From assembly GCF_021462225.1 (NCBI RefSeq), contig NC_061816.1:12921390-12985389 (forward strand): a DNA stretch of 64,000 nt. The letters run 5' to 3'. A model generated the notes under the pieces. That model was not told the DNA's origin. It was given only the letters and a program-made list of their open reading frames with translations, and did not search any database. The stretch is from Girardinichthys multiradiatus. Lineage: Eukaryota > Chordata > Actinopteri > Cyprinodontiformes > Goodeidae. Positions 1-12,399 of this stretch are shown here, piece after piece. Within the stretch, counting starts at the first letter, position 1, and every line of letters starts with the position of its first letter. The translations under genes were made by a program, and so were the position numbers.

Positions 1-328
1 TGCAAACCGTTGTTATAGCATGAAATTGAGAAGCTTCCTTCCTACCCATTTACTTTTAGAGAGGTTGTAACCCAGCACAACTGCTTTGGGTTTGCTAGTT
101 TAAATTTTCTAAAATGACTGCATGACTTTGTGAAAAGTGTCAACAGACATATCTGAATGACTCTAAGAACCACAAAAGAGCTGGGTTATAAAGTCTTGTA
201 AAGCCATGAAAACCCTTTGCCCCTATTGAACCATTTGAAGTGAGTCTAGAGTCTAGTTTTGCTCCAAGAAGAAATTTATAAAACTAACATTGAATAACGT
301 ATGACTATGAATATAGCTGTTTTACTCA

Positions 329-1015
329 CAGGAGTGGCCAGCCTACCAAAATCATTCAAAAACACATGAAAAACTAACATCTAAAGTAATACAGGCCTTA
401 CTTGACGTTTGATGATAACATGATGGTGGTAATGTGTTGGTGGAGGCTACTTTCCTGGTTCAGGACCTAGACAACTTGGCTTAGTTGAAGGAACCATGAA
501 TTCTGCTCTATAGCAGAAATTACTGGCCATCAGTGTGTGATCTTAAGCACAAGGGTACTTTGACTATGCAGCAGGACAATACTACAAAGAACACCATCAG
601 ATCCACTTCTGAATGGCTCAAAAACAAAAAAAGCCTATGGAGTGGGCCACTCAAAGTCCAGACTTTATACCAATTGAGATGCTGTTGCATAACCTGAAGC
701 AGGCTGTTGATTCTCCAAAACACTCCAATGTGGCCAACATATAACTGCACTGCAAACATGAGTGGGACATAATTCCTCCATAGTGATGTGAAAGAGTTAT
801 TGAAAATTATTGGAAATGCTTGATGGCAGTTTTTGGCACAACCTGTTATTAGGTTTAGGAAATTCTTTTTCTCATATGGTCAAGTCAGATTGGATAGCTT
901 TTTCTTAAATAAATAAAGAAATCATTTGAAAAATGCATTTTTAATTTTTGTGGTTGTCTTTGTCTTACATTTGAATTAGTTTGATTATCTTAAACATTTG
1001 TGGCAAAAACAGAAG
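329..1015 (+). mobile_element. decayed Tc1/mariner copy
   Basis: The + strand reads as a broken Tc1-type transposase gene. At about 570-590 it spells a QQDN-like second catalytic block. At about 640-690 follows a degraded 'EWPSQSPD..PIEMLWHDLK'-type block around the third catalytic residue, and near 850 comes the usual stop followed by a 3' terminal region. Many frameshifts and stops make it non-coding. The 5' third, including the DNA-binding domain, is missing or unrecognisable. Confidence 0.7.
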
Positions 1016-4000
1016 AAATCAAATTTTTTACAGCACTATATGTGGAACTATGGACAGCTCATGCGCATGCAGCAACAGCAACTAAATGCTACCATGTGTC
1101 TCATAAAGTGACCACATGTCTGCTTTTTACTCTGTCATTTTCATCACCAGTGTCGTAGGGATTCTGAGCAACAGACCTAACATTTTATAATCCCTTCTCT
1201 CTCGCTACCTCAAAGAATTGCCCAAGAATTCATGTGGAACATAAAGAGACTTAAAGAGTCTTAATTCTGATGCTATTGCATTAAATTGAGATGGTGGAAA
1301 AAACACAGAGGCAAAAGCGAAAAAAAAAAAAAAAAAAATATGTTGCAATTTTTTAAGCTTCTGTTCAAGCCAGTGGTGTGAAAAATAAATTATTCCCTAA
1401 GAGGATCAACATAATCTTATATCCATGACAAACTAACAAAACTCATGTGAATTCATTCACGCTATGTAGAAATGGAAGTTTGTTTGAACGCAGCAGCTGA
1501 AAAGATGAGGTCATACAGCTCAGTTTGCTGCATTTAGCAAGTATTCCTTTGAAGCAGTACAGAGAGATGTTAGTCTTATCATGAATGACAGTTGTAGCCC
1601 CACTTCCTTAAGAAATACCACCAAATCCTAGCACTGAAGACTGTTGACTAATGACTAAAACGCCTACATCAAGAGTGTGTGCACTCGACTTTGTCGTGAA
1701 ATGTCAGGCTCTTGGCAAAGGTAAGATTTAGGAGACAGCATCTATTACAAAAATGACAGATTATTGTAACATCTAGCTTAAGATGAGAAGCAAATTTTTA
1801 CACATTGTTTGAACAGCTTGTTCTGTGCTTTGGGGCAGGCCTCAAGGCAGCTGGAAAACACAATAGCGGGTGAGTTGTTACCACAATTTCTGTCGCTGTC
1901 ATCACTTTAGATGGCTTGAAATCATGGAGCGGATTATGCCCGTGTAAATTCTTTAAGCTTGACACAAATATGTCGACAGCTGAATGTCAAAATCTTCCCA
2001 GCCTTGAAGGTGTTTACATTGTGTGCATTGCTGAACCTGAGGATGAAACCTGAAGAACCATGAATGGAGCTGAAAGTATTTCAGTTTATTGGATATTTCC
2101 ATTCACAGTCAAGTCAACAACTGATAAGATTAGGTGATTTAGATTCCAGACTAACATCCGAGGGCTAACACGTTGCAGCCTTTTGGGCGACAATACCAGG
2201 CCTAATCACTGAATCAAATTTTTTAAAACATTCCAGCATTGATGGGTGCTACTACTTTGCTGGGAGTGCATATAAATCTGTGTGTGTCTGTGTGTTGGAG
2301 ATCCCGTTCTCACGGTGCTAGCATGGCAGAACACTGGCTGCAAAAAGTTGATGGGAACCCTATACCCATGGGTGTACTTACCCAACTATTTTCACTCATT
2401 GACAGACAAATTCTACTCAAATGCTGAGGCATGCTCTTTATTTGGTTTTCATTAGATTTTCTGTCTATGGAGGCACACTCGGAAGTTATTTTCTTGCAAA
2501 GACTCTCTGGGAACTCTTTAAACTCGCATGACTGGTATTCGTTCTCTTTTTGATCTACAATTTCTCTTTGCTGTTATTACAGACATTTTCAATGGAAAAG
2601 CTGTGTGCAAAGATGAATTGAAAACACAAATTAAAAGCTTTGATTATTGTTTCCCAATTTATCCACTGTAGATGCCCACTGACTGGTAATTGGCTCTGAA
2701 GTGGTTGGCAGTGGTGGGGATACTCCAGAGTTTTGACCTTTATTAAATTTCACAGCAGCCTAGAGCACTCATTAGGATCTCAAACACTCTTATACACACT
2801 CATACAGGTAAAGGACAAGTCACTGATTGCTCCAAATATAATATTGAAAAACAGCCACATGCTACAGGCAGAAGTTTGAATCAACTGAAAACAGCCATGG
2901 TTGTTATTTACTTACCGGTTTTATGTGTCATGTTTAGTTTACCAGCCTAGTTTAATTTTGTTAATGTTTTTTTTATAGATTATTGTAGCACTTAGTGCTA
3001 TGCTATGCATTTTAATAAGACTTACACCATGCCTTAGTCGTAGAATCAAGAATGGCCTTTACACAATGTTAAAGAGATTTTCTAGGGTGCACCAAAAATG
3101 ACGTTTAAGGCCAATTATGGATGATGTAAGAGCATCAACCTCTACGCCGAGACTGTAGTGGCAGCCTATCTTAGTCTTTGTTGCAGGGTTCAGAAGTGGG
3201 GTCCACATTCTACCACTGCAAGCAAAAAGGATGTCCCCAAGAGAAGCAAAAGTGGAGGTGCGACTTTAACCCCTCTCAGGCCAGCTCAGTCTTTACACAA
3301 AGCACACAGAAAAAAACAAAAAACAAAACAGCTTTAAATGTTTTGTGAAAGTGAATAAAAACATCTATCTGCACTAGATGCTTTGCTAGAACAGTACTCC
3401 CAGTTAGGGAGAAATTATGAGTCTTTTGGACTGTAGTAAAATGTATTTGTCATTGTCGCAGGGTGCCTAGCAAAGCAGCAGGGAAAAACCTTTTTGGCAA
3501 CTACTTGTATGACAAAAGCAACATATAATTATAACTCAGATGAAATTAGACTTTTTAAATTTAGCATAATCTAACAAAACTAGAATAGTCTTGTACATAC
3601 TGGAGAGACTGTGGAGAGCTCTAAATAAATAAAGCTCACCTAATACATACATACATGCATACATACAGAGCAGGATAAGCAGAGACTGTCTTAAAGTAGT
3701 TTAAGTTAAAAATAATGAGCAGAGAATTCAATCTTTTATCAGTTAATGTTCCTTCAAATTCAGTAAAAGTATTTAATTGGAACTAACAAATTTAACTAAC
3801 AAACAAAATCTCCTAATCATGGATGAAGGTAGTGTCATGTGACAATGATGCTAGAAATCAAGAACATTTTGAGAAGAGAAAAAAAAAAGCGAGAGGTGAA
3901 TGTTAATCAATGGTAATTGTACTCATCATTGTGTTGTTAAACAATATTGCAATTCCATGTTTTCCTTATATTTTACAGCCCTATAAACAAATGCATAAAG

Positions 4001-7000
4001 TATTATCTGCATTTAAATGTGCTTCTTAACTCCACACCTCATTAAACCCCCGTCCATCACCATCTATCCAGAGGTTAACAGCATTGATTTTACTTGACTG
4101 TTATCTTTTTACTGTTGTTTTTACCTCATGGATCCTGTACTGTCTATATCATAATCTAAACTGCCTGTGACAGCTAGATTGGAGGAACACCAACAGATCT
4201 TTGGATGTTATCATGAGTTGGTCGGTCATGCACAGATACCAGCACTACAACCAACCACACAAACCCCAATGTCCTTCCTCTACTTTTCCTTCAACTTTCT
4301 ACCACGGTCTTGATGCCTCAATTTTCTTTGCTTTTGCTGCTTATGTAACAATTATGCAAGGCATTAATTCTTGAAGGTCGGCCCTCATTATCGCTGTTCT
4401 GCGGCTTTAGATGTTCTTGCCAGTGGTTCGGGAGGTGGTGGTGGGGGGGTTGTATTTGGAGAGCACACTCCAAGTTGCTCATTCTTGTCAACAAGCCAGC
4501 AAGGACTCATTAAATGCAAAGGGAGCTATATCAACAATGTGCGGTGAAAGTTGATACCTTTGTTTTAAGTGCTTCACAGCTAGTGTTGAAATCTTGTAAA
4601 TTGCACTAATGCTTTGGGATATGTCATCCAGAAGACGTTTAAAGGGAGTAAAATACAAATGTGGTTGCTGGGTGTGTTAAATAACTATTAAAACTGACAT
4701 TGTAAGTGCACTATGTGTGTTTTTAGGTAATTATTTTCAGATCTCCTTAAATTAAAGCTAAATCAAGATGTACATAATGTGTAAATTTCATTAAACAAAG
4801 CACCTTATGTGTAAATTTCATCTTGAATTATATTTTGACACATTTTCCATTTGTCCATTTCATTTGACAATAGATGAAAAATAGCCGATTGGCTAATTTT
4901 GGTGCATATAGAACTTTAAATAAGATAAAGTTAAACCAAAAGGATCTATACAGCAATTTTCCTTTAATTGAAGAGAACTAGATTTAAAGTTGTATCACTT
5001 TGGAAAGGACCTGCAATTTATACTCCTTTGGTTTCATGGAGGTGCATTTTATTACAGCGCTCTCCACAGCAAATCAGTGTAACACAATGTAAAATAATTA
5101 GCTAGATACTTTCGATGGTAATATCATTTAGCATGCAGGGTAAAGCTGTTTACAAACAATAACAAATATTTTCTTCCAGAAGTATACATTTCATAGATTA
5201 GTAATGCTTAATCCACTGAAATGGCATTAATCCAAAACTAATCCAATCAACATCTTCCTTTTGTAACTAACTTGGCTCTTGGTTAGTGCCAAGATATGAC
5301 TATACTGAAGCTAAATGTCTTTTTATTCATACACCCAAAGTAGATTTTTTTATTCATTACTATTTTGGGTGTGACAATAACTCCAGCTTTTGAGATGGGA
5401 TGATACACAACATTGGGCTCACAATAATGAGAAGAAAAAAATAATTTGGCACTATTTTTGGGAAACCCAAGTAGAGTTAGGCTTTAACTAATCACAAACT
5501 GTGTTTTATAAAATCTGTAATACGTGTGCAATATTTCAGTCCGGGTTCTGCTAGTCGATTTGTAAGGTGGTCCTAATGCCAAAACACATAAAATGTTCCC
5601 TTTAATATTATCACAATCAGAATAAAGATTAAATTAATCTCACACTGTGTTTTAAGTATTCTCTGTTGAATTTAGTTGGACCCTGGAGCCCTGCACTCCT
5701 AAATACCTTCATGTTGACTACATCAAATCTGGTGTTGTCATAACTGAGCATACACAAACTGTTTTAATGACATTGAAGCCATGACAACTCTTATTTAGAA
5801 CCTCAACTCTTATTTAGAACAGTTTCTGTCATTCAGAGCTATGATGTGAGCTCATATACTGGAGTTAAATAACCTCACATTCTTGAACTTAATAAAAAAA
5901 CAAATGAACTGCTTCTGCAAAAGCAATGTGAAAATGGCACCAAAAAATTTGGTTGTGTTGCTTTCAGGAGTTTACAAACAGGTGAAAAGGGCAATGAATT
6001 GTGAATCTGGGACAAATAAGTGTAGAAACACAGATATACACACTATCATCACTAGCTGGCAGGGCAGGTTGGTCAATAATTACAAGCAGATGTGAATGCT
6101 GGGGAGGTTCCAGGTTAGTAAAAGCCATGTATTATTGAGTTACTCATGCTTGTGTGAAGCCAGCTTTTAAAAAATAAACAATACAGAAAGAAAGAAATAA
6201 GAAGCAGTGTTGGAACATGCTTATGCATTCCTCCAGTTGAGTGTTATAATACCAAATCTCTGCTCAAGGATCATTAAAAAGCAGCTGCAAAACTTAAGGG
6301 GAAGAAAACAAACCAAGGGTACAATGTAACATTTTGGAAGCTCCCTTTGTGCTTTTTTGTCTATCATTAGAAACCTCCTCTGGACTCTTCCCGGACCGTC
6401 ACTAAACAAACTTATTGCTAAAAGTTAAACAGTTTTTTGTACATGTTTGAAAGATGGAGAAGCAAGAATTAAAATTTGACTGAGCTATAAATGTTACTTA
6501 GCATTAATGGCCAACCTATCTGGTTATTAACAGACATATAACAATCTATGAAAACCCCCTTTATATGCAAGACTGTATCAAACCTAAACCATTTATAGCA
6601 TAAAAGACATAAAATGCTGCATTTAATCAGCAGATTAAACAAAAAGAGGAAATTACTGAAAAAAACAAAACATGTTGCTGGCTATCCTTTAGGCCTTGCA
6701 TAATGTTCTCTATTAATTGAATGATAACATAATTTAAAACATATGGAAGAGAAGACCTCTGAGCTTTAAAGTAAAGATGGTCAAATTCGGTGAGGCTTTT
6801 CCTTTTTTATTTTTTTATTTATTTAGAATGTGGTATAAAATGCCTGTGCAGAAATTATTGCTCCTGAATATTACAAGTGATAACTGATTTGTTTTGTCCT
6901 CTCTGTACAGAACAGCCTCATATCTAAAATGGTGGTGAAATTCACATTTGGTCATTCACCAAGTATCTTTACTTGGCCATGCCAAACAAGTATATTTATT

Positions 7001-7403
7001 CCTTTTCTTGTTTGTTTTCATGAAATAATTAGGTGCATGGGCATATTTTATTTCATTCAAATTTTCTGCTGCCACCAACATGTTTCAAAGATAGGATAAA
7101 GTTCTTGAACTGGAATGCAGTGTTTTTTCTGTCCAATGAGATGTGTCTTAAAACACTTCAGTGGAAATTATGCCAAACCTTAGTAACCTTAACTGACCTC
7201 TAATAAATACAATGTGAGGTTGACCCAAACTTCTTTCTTGAGGGAAACTTTTTCATTCAAGACCAGGCATTTAAAATTGTCAGAACACCACAGGGCAACC
7301 CCTCTTACTTAGTCCAGTTAAAATCTTTTTTTCAAATGTCATGCTTGTTGTTTTCACATGGAATTAAACATAAGTTTACATGTAGCACACGTTTTATGGC
7401 ATA

Positions 7404-8870
7404 CAGTACAGGCCAAATGTTTGGACACACCTTCTCATTCAAAGAGTTTTCTTTATTTTCATGACTATGAATATTGTAGCTTCACACTGAAGGCATCAAA
7501 ACTATGAATTAACACATGTGGAATTATATACTGAACAAAAAAGTGTGAAACAACTGAAAATATGTCTTATATTCGAGGTTCTTCAAAGTAGCCACCTTTT
7601 GCTTTGATTACTGCTCCGCACACTCTTGGCATTCTGTTGATGAGCTTCAAGAGGTAGTCACCTGAAATGGTTTTCCAACAGTCTTGAAGGAGTTCCCAGA
7701 GATGCTTAGCACTTGTTGGCCCTTTTGCCTTCACTCTGCGGTCCAGCTCACCCCAAACCATCTCGAATGGGTTCAGGTCCAGTGACTGTGGAGGCCAGGT
7801 CATCTGGCGCAGGACCCCATCACTCTCCTTCTTGGTCAAATAGCCCTTACACAGCCTGGAGGTGTGTTTGGGGTCATTGTCCCGTTGAAAAATAAATGAT
7901 GGTCCAACTAAATGCAAACCGGATGGAATAGCATGCCGCTGCAAGATGCTGTGGTAGCCATGCTGGTACAGTATGCCTTCTATTTTGAATAAATCCCCAA
8001 CAGTGTCACCAGCAAAGCACCCCCACACCATCACACCTCCTCCTCCATGCTTCAAGGTGGGAACCAGGCATGTAGAGTCCATCCGTTCACCTCTTCTGCA
8101 CCGCACAAAGACACGGTGGTTGGAACCAAAGATCTCAAACTTGGATTCATCAGACCAAAGCACAGATGTCCACTGGTCTAATGCCCATTCCTTGAGTTCT
8201 TTAGCCCAAACAAGTCTCTTCTGCTTGTTGCCTGTCCTCAGCAGTGGTTTCCTAGCAGCTATTTTACCATGAAGGCCTGATTCACACAGTCTCCTTTTAA
8301 CAGTTGTTCTAGAGATGTGTCTGCTGCTAGAACTCTGTGTGGCATTGACCTGTTCTCTAATCTGAGCTGCTGTTAACCTGCGATTTCTGAGGCTGGTGAC
8401 TCGGATGAACTTATCGTCCGCAGCAGAGGTGACTCTTGGTCTTCCTTTCCTGGGGCGGTCCTCATGTGAGCTAGTTTCTTTGTAGCGCTTGATGGTTTTT
8501 GCGACTGCACTTGGGGACGCTTTCAAAGTTTTCCCAATTGTTCGGACTGACTGACCTTCATTTCTTAAAGTAATGATGGCCACTCGTTTTTCTTTACTTA
8601 GCTGCTTTTTACTTGCCATAATACAAATTCTAACAGTCTATTCAGTAGGACTATCAGCTGTGTACTCTATCCACCTCCTGCACAACACAATTGATGGTCT
8701 CAACCCTATTTATAAGGCTTGAAATCCCACTTATTAAACCTGTTCAGTATATAATTCCACATGTGTTAATTCATAGTTTTTATGCCTTCAGTGTGAAGCT
8801 ACAATATTCATAGTCATGAAAATAAAGACTCTTTGACTGAGAAGGTGTGTCCAAACTTTTGGTCTGTACT
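7404..8870 (-). mobile_element. Tc1/mariner element of DD38E (Intruder-like) type
   Basis: The left terminal inverted repeat (about 7404-7536) and the right one (about 8742-8870) match as reverse complements over some 130 bp, differing by a few substitutions and a 4-bp gap. They enclose one open transposase gene on the minus strand. The left end is preceded by TA. The right end reads GTACT-AT, so its TA duplication is slightly eroded. Element length is about 1.47 kb, normal for Tc1-type transposons. This is the only transposon in the window whose transposase frame is unbroken. Confidence 0.9.
7567..8619 (-). CDS. Tc1-type transposase, intact frame, DD38E
   Basis: This 350-residue frame encodes a cut-and-paste transposase that would bind the flanking terminal repeats in the nucleus and move the element to TA sites. 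Residues 1-50 form the first helix-turn-helix, followed by a GRPR-like motif at 59-62 and a second helix-turn-helix at about 75-115. The catalytic domain shows D157 in WSDESK, D247 in QRDNDPKHTS and E286 in LDLNPFEMVWG. The D247-E286 gap holds 38 residues instead of the usual 34, which is the spacing reported for the Intruder family of Tc1 relatives. The glycine-rich box HGGGGVMVWGCF lies at 191-202. The length is normal and no stop or frameshift is seen. The ATG at 8619 follows the family start (MASKKQLSK). Whether it is still active cannot be told from sequence alone; substitutions such as PPQSLDLNPFE, where relatives have PSQSPDLNPIE, may weaken it. Confidence 0.9.
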   Translation of the reverse strand: MASKKQLSKEKRVAIITLRNEGQSVRTIGKTLKASPSAVAKTIKRYKETSSHEDRPRKGRPRVTSAADDKFIRVTSLRNRRLTAAQIREQVNATQSSSSRHISRTTVKRRLCESGLHGKIAARKPLLRTGNKQKRLVWAKELKEWALDQWTSVLWSDESKFEIFGSNHRVFVRCRRGERMDSTCLVPTLKHGGGGVMVWGCFAGDTVGDLFKIEGILYQHGYHSILQRHAIPSGLHLVGPSFIFQRDNDPKHTSRLCKGYLTKKESDGVLRQMTWPPQSLDLNPFEMVWGELDRRVKAKGPTSAKHLWELLQDCWKTISGDYLLKLINRMPRVCGAVIKAKGGYFEEPRI

Positions 8871-9934
8871 ATTCATAATTTACATGATAATCAAATGTAG
8901 ATTTGCAGGTCTGCAGTTGATGTTTCAAATCTGTCATGTTCAGTAATTTCAACAATTCGTCATAGCAACATTTGTCCCACTGCCTTTGTGTGACCTCAAG
9001 TGGGTTGCCATAGTAATATTTCTTTCGGTTCCTTGCCCCTTGGGTTTCTGTTTGTTTATGTTGCTATGGAAACTGGCATATTCTTTTGCGCCATTTGTCC
9101 CTTTGTCTAAAATAGAACAAAAACCACATGCTGCATAGGACTGTACCGGATCTCCAGATGGCATTAGTCATCTAAATGCATGGTGCGCTACATTTAGAGT
9201 CATTAATCGTTCCAGTGAAGCATTTGTCACATGTGAGCACAAAATATCAGCAGCAATGACAACTTGATATTTTAAATCTTTTATACAGGATTCTGAGTAA
9301 AGATTCCCCTTTTTCTGAAGCTTGCTCTGGTTAGTCCAGTGAAATGAAATCGATTGACAGTAGCAACTCTGATTTTCTTGTAGATGGAAGTCAAGGCAGC
9401 CATCTGAGAAGTTAAAGGGAAGCAAAAACTAAGCAATGTATTGTAAGACTAGTCTTAGGCCAGGATTAGATTCTGACAGAATGACAACCTTGATCAATAA
9501 ATACCATAGCTTCATCATAATATGGCATGACAAATCATGGTGGAAGTTCAAATTTATGTTGGCTAGTAGTGACCTAGCCAGTGTGAGCTAGTTAGGCTGA
9601 TAACGAGCCTGCAAAGAGCAGTTTATTTGGTCGAAAAAGATGCTAGCTCTCGTAGCTTGGTGCAAAGCTTGTTTTATTAGAAGTGGAGTAGGGGTGTTTC
9701 ATACGCACATTGATGACTGTTCAATATTCCACTCAGTATACTGATATTGTGTAAGACTAAAATTGCCAAATGAGGTTCAGAGCCAAAATAAATGGAAAGC
9801 ACAATATAATGCAAAGTATTTTACAAAATATACAATTGAGTTAAATTGCAATTTGAGATTTGAATATTTTTATGACCCTTTATGTTTTTACATCATGAAG
9901 ATTTTTGCATATAACAAAAAATAGACTGAAACAG

Positions 9935-9939
9935 TATGG
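9935..9939. repeat. target-site duplication TATGG (left)
   Basis: These five bases sit directly before the 5' LTR and are repeated exactly at 11435-11439, directly after the 3' LTR, as expected from LTR-retroelement integration. Confidence 0.85.
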
Positions 9940-10258
9940 TGTCATACCTGCTTGTGTTTTTGTAATATTACCTGGTCTGGTCCTTTGTTTTCTGTCTCCC
10001 TGCACCCCAAGCCCTCACCTGTTCTGTGTTTTCCCTTGATTGTCTGGTCAAGTTGGTCATTGGTTCCCCCTGCTGTTCAGTATTGTATTTAAGCCCGTTT
10101 GTTTCCGTTGTTCCCTGCTGGTTCCTTATGTGAGATTATGTGTGATCTTGTGTATTTGCTACCCTGTCCGGAGTAATAAAGTGTCGTCTTACCTGCAAAC
10201 TGCGAGCTTCAGGAGTTCTTCCCCGCATATTGGACCAACAGAAACCCACATTATGACA
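9940..10258 (+). repeat. 5' LTR
   Basis: Starts TGTCATA and ends TATGACA. It contains a TATA-like TATTTAAG at about 10086 and an AATAAA polyadenylation signal at about 10175. Bases from about 10029 onward are repeated nearly unchanged in the 3' LTR. Confidence 0.85.
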
Positions 10259-10912
10259 GAAGGAACCAGCCAACGGGACCAAGCGGGAAGAATGGAGAGG
10301 GAATTCAAAAGGCATGAGATTCTGGTCAAATTGTTTTCCCACCTTGCCACCTCTCCCAGCTCCCCATGGAGGAGGCTGGAGATAGCTGGCAGCCTCCAAG
10401 ACTGGCTCAAGGCGAGGAAGGATTTTTTTCCTGATCCTCGTTTTCACCACACCATCGAGGCCGAGCGACAAAGGGCCCCCTCCTCCACTCGCCTCTCCAC
10501 TGAAGCTGGAGGCGGCTTTCCGGCTCATGGCTTTGCTCCTGATCAGCCATCACCGCTGCTCCCGACTCATAATCCTGTTCCTGGTCCAGTTCCAGAGGAG
10601 TTCTTGGATGAACCGCCTCCACACCCCAATCTTGTTCCAGGTTCTGTTCCGGGGAGGTTCATGGATGGACCACCTCCACACTCCGATCCTGTTCCTGGTC
10701 CTGTTCTGGAGGTGTCCCAAGCCGAGCCGCCCTCACACTCTGTTCCTGTCCGCGAGGGGCTCGTGGATGGACTGCTTCCATTCCATTCCATTCCCTGCTC
10801 CTGTTCCAGGTCCTGTCCTGGAGGGCTCCAAGGACGAACTGCCTCCATCTCTGGTTCCCGTTCCGGAGGAGTTCATGGACGAGCTGTCTCCACCTCCTGT
10901 TCCTGTCCCTGA
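10253..10912 (+). pseudogene. gag-like proline-rich ORF of the LTR element (frameshifted)
   Basis: The ATG lies in the last bases of the 5' LTR, giving 219 residues. The first part (about 1-75) is charged and partly helical in character, with no zinc knuckle. From about residue 95 it becomes tandem repeats of roughly 22 residues rich in Pro, Val and Glu (PVPGPVPEEFLDEPPPH-like), encoded by a unit of about 66 bp. After a short TTCCA repeat at 10776-10790 the same repeat theme continues in another frame as far as about 11117, so a slip in that microsatellite probably split an originally longer protein. It is tentatively a Gag-type structural protein; no enzymatic motif is visible. Confidence 0.6.
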
Positions 10913-10915
10913 GGG
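10565..10915 (+). repeat. degenerate ~66-bp tandem repeats in the gag-like region
   Basis: Units such as CCTGTTCCTGGTCC followed by a GAG/GGAGG stretch and a GATGAACCGCCTCC-like stretch recur at about 10570, 10630, 10690 and, after an interruption, at 10795 and 10855. They encode the proline-rich repeats of the gag-like frame. Confidence 0.7.
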
Positions 10916-11204
10916 GTGCGAGGACGCACCCTCTCTGCCTGCTGTGCCTCGATGGCTCTGCCGCAGAACTCCACGGCCTTGCCGAAGGTCCCAGCGGTCT
11001 CTGCACCGCTCTCCTGTGTTCCAGCATTTCCGCACTGCGCTTCTGAGCTCCACCATGGGCTCTCCTGCTCCCGCTGCCGGCCGTCAGATCGCCTGCCCTA
11101 CGCCGCCGGCCTGCTGATCGCCTGCCCTTACATCGCCGGCCACCTGAACTCTGGATCTGCCGGGGACGCCCTCCTGGCCGGCCACCAGGCTGGCCGCCTG
11201 AACT

Positions 11205-11434
11205 CTTTCCCCTGATTGTCTGGTCACGTTTGTCATTGGTTCCCCCTGCTGTTCAGTTTTGTATTTAAGCCCGTTTGTTTCCGTTGTTCCCCACTGGGTC
11301 CTTATGTGAGATTATGTGTGATCTTGTGTGTTAGCTACCCTGTCCAGAGTAATAAAGTGTTGTCTTATCTGCAAACTGCGAGCTTCAGGAGTTCTTCCCC
11401 GCATATTGGTCCAACAGAAACCCAAATTATGACA
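11205..11434 (+). repeat. 3' LTR, lacking its first ~89 bp
   Basis: Matches 10029-10258 of the 5' LTR with few differences, including the AATAAA signal and the terminal TATGACA. The first ~89 bp are missing, so an internal deletion appears to have joined the internal region to the middle of the LTR. It is followed by the duplicated TATGG at 11435-11439. Confidence 0.85.
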
Positions 11435-12399
11435 TATGGTTCAATTAGAAGGGTACGCAACAGATTGTTTACCAATTGAAATGGAAGTAGGATGGAGCAC
11501 AATGTCAATGTATTAGGAATGAGCAGGAGCTGCTTAGGACAACAGTTGAGTTAGAAGGGGTGATACTCCACGCCACATACAACGTAAGAAAGGTCTGCAC
11601 CATTTGTTGTTTCCATTAAAGTATTTTAACACACTGGATTTAAGTTATTAGTCATAATCTGTTACTTTGGAACAGCATAGTAAGCCTTGAATTGGAAACA
11701 TGGTCATGCCTATCAAATGTTACAATTACAAGCTTGTAATAACAGCGTCTTGTCAGATTTATTCTCGCAAACTACCCAAATAGTTTGTTTTATATCATGC
11801 AAAGATCTGACATAATAAAGGCCTTAAGAGCTATAATTGCACTGTGGCCTGTCATTTGTCTGAAACAGTCTTTGAATAAATGAATGCCCTGTCTTTAAAT
11901 GGAATTTGTGGCCCAGTAGAGTCTCATTAACCTTAATGGGTCTCGGTATAATATTAGGAAATTGGCTATGATATTGTCATGCATGTGTGTTTTGTACTGC
12001 TCATTAGTTCTATTGATACAGCCAGAAACTAATTACCATGTGCTCTGTTTAATATGTACATAATAGTAGCTGGCTGTCATTACAAGAGTAAAGAAACGGA
12101 GCTCTTAATCAGCTTAGTGTTTTTGTTTTCTGTCTGTTATACAACTATGTGGACGATGTGTGCAACATGTTGACCAGGATTTGCAGACGCTATTAAATTC
12201 CATCTATAAAAATTAACATTGACTTCCTATAGTTTCAAATCAAAACTGAATGCAACATATAGTTTTACTAAGAGGTCTGTTCAATGGGAAGAACATCTGG
12301 AAAAGATGGTTGGAAAACACATTTGCTATCTTTTTGTTGTGTTTGATCCTTACAATGAAAAGCAGCCATGTGAAATTCTCGTGCTGAAATCACTTCTAT

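Larger units (their letters stand above)
9940..11434 (+). mobile_element. non-autonomous LTR retrotransposon
   Basis: A 319-bp 5' LTR and a shortened 3' LTR flank an internal region of about 0.95 kb, and the whole is bounded by the duplication TATGG. The LTR ends are inverted (TGTCATA ... TATGACA). The internal part carries one proline-rich frame and no reverse transcriptase, protease or integrase, so it would depend on enzymes from a related element. I see no convincing tRNA primer-binding site after the 5' LTR. The exact superfamily is not shown; 5-bp duplications and this LTR style suit Gypsy-type elements. Confidence 0.85.

Noticed and set aside
10136..11056. Several overlapping minus-strand ORFs of 70-130 codons
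   Set aside because: They are shadows of the proline-rich gag-like repeats on the + strand; GC-rich repeats remove stops in all frames.
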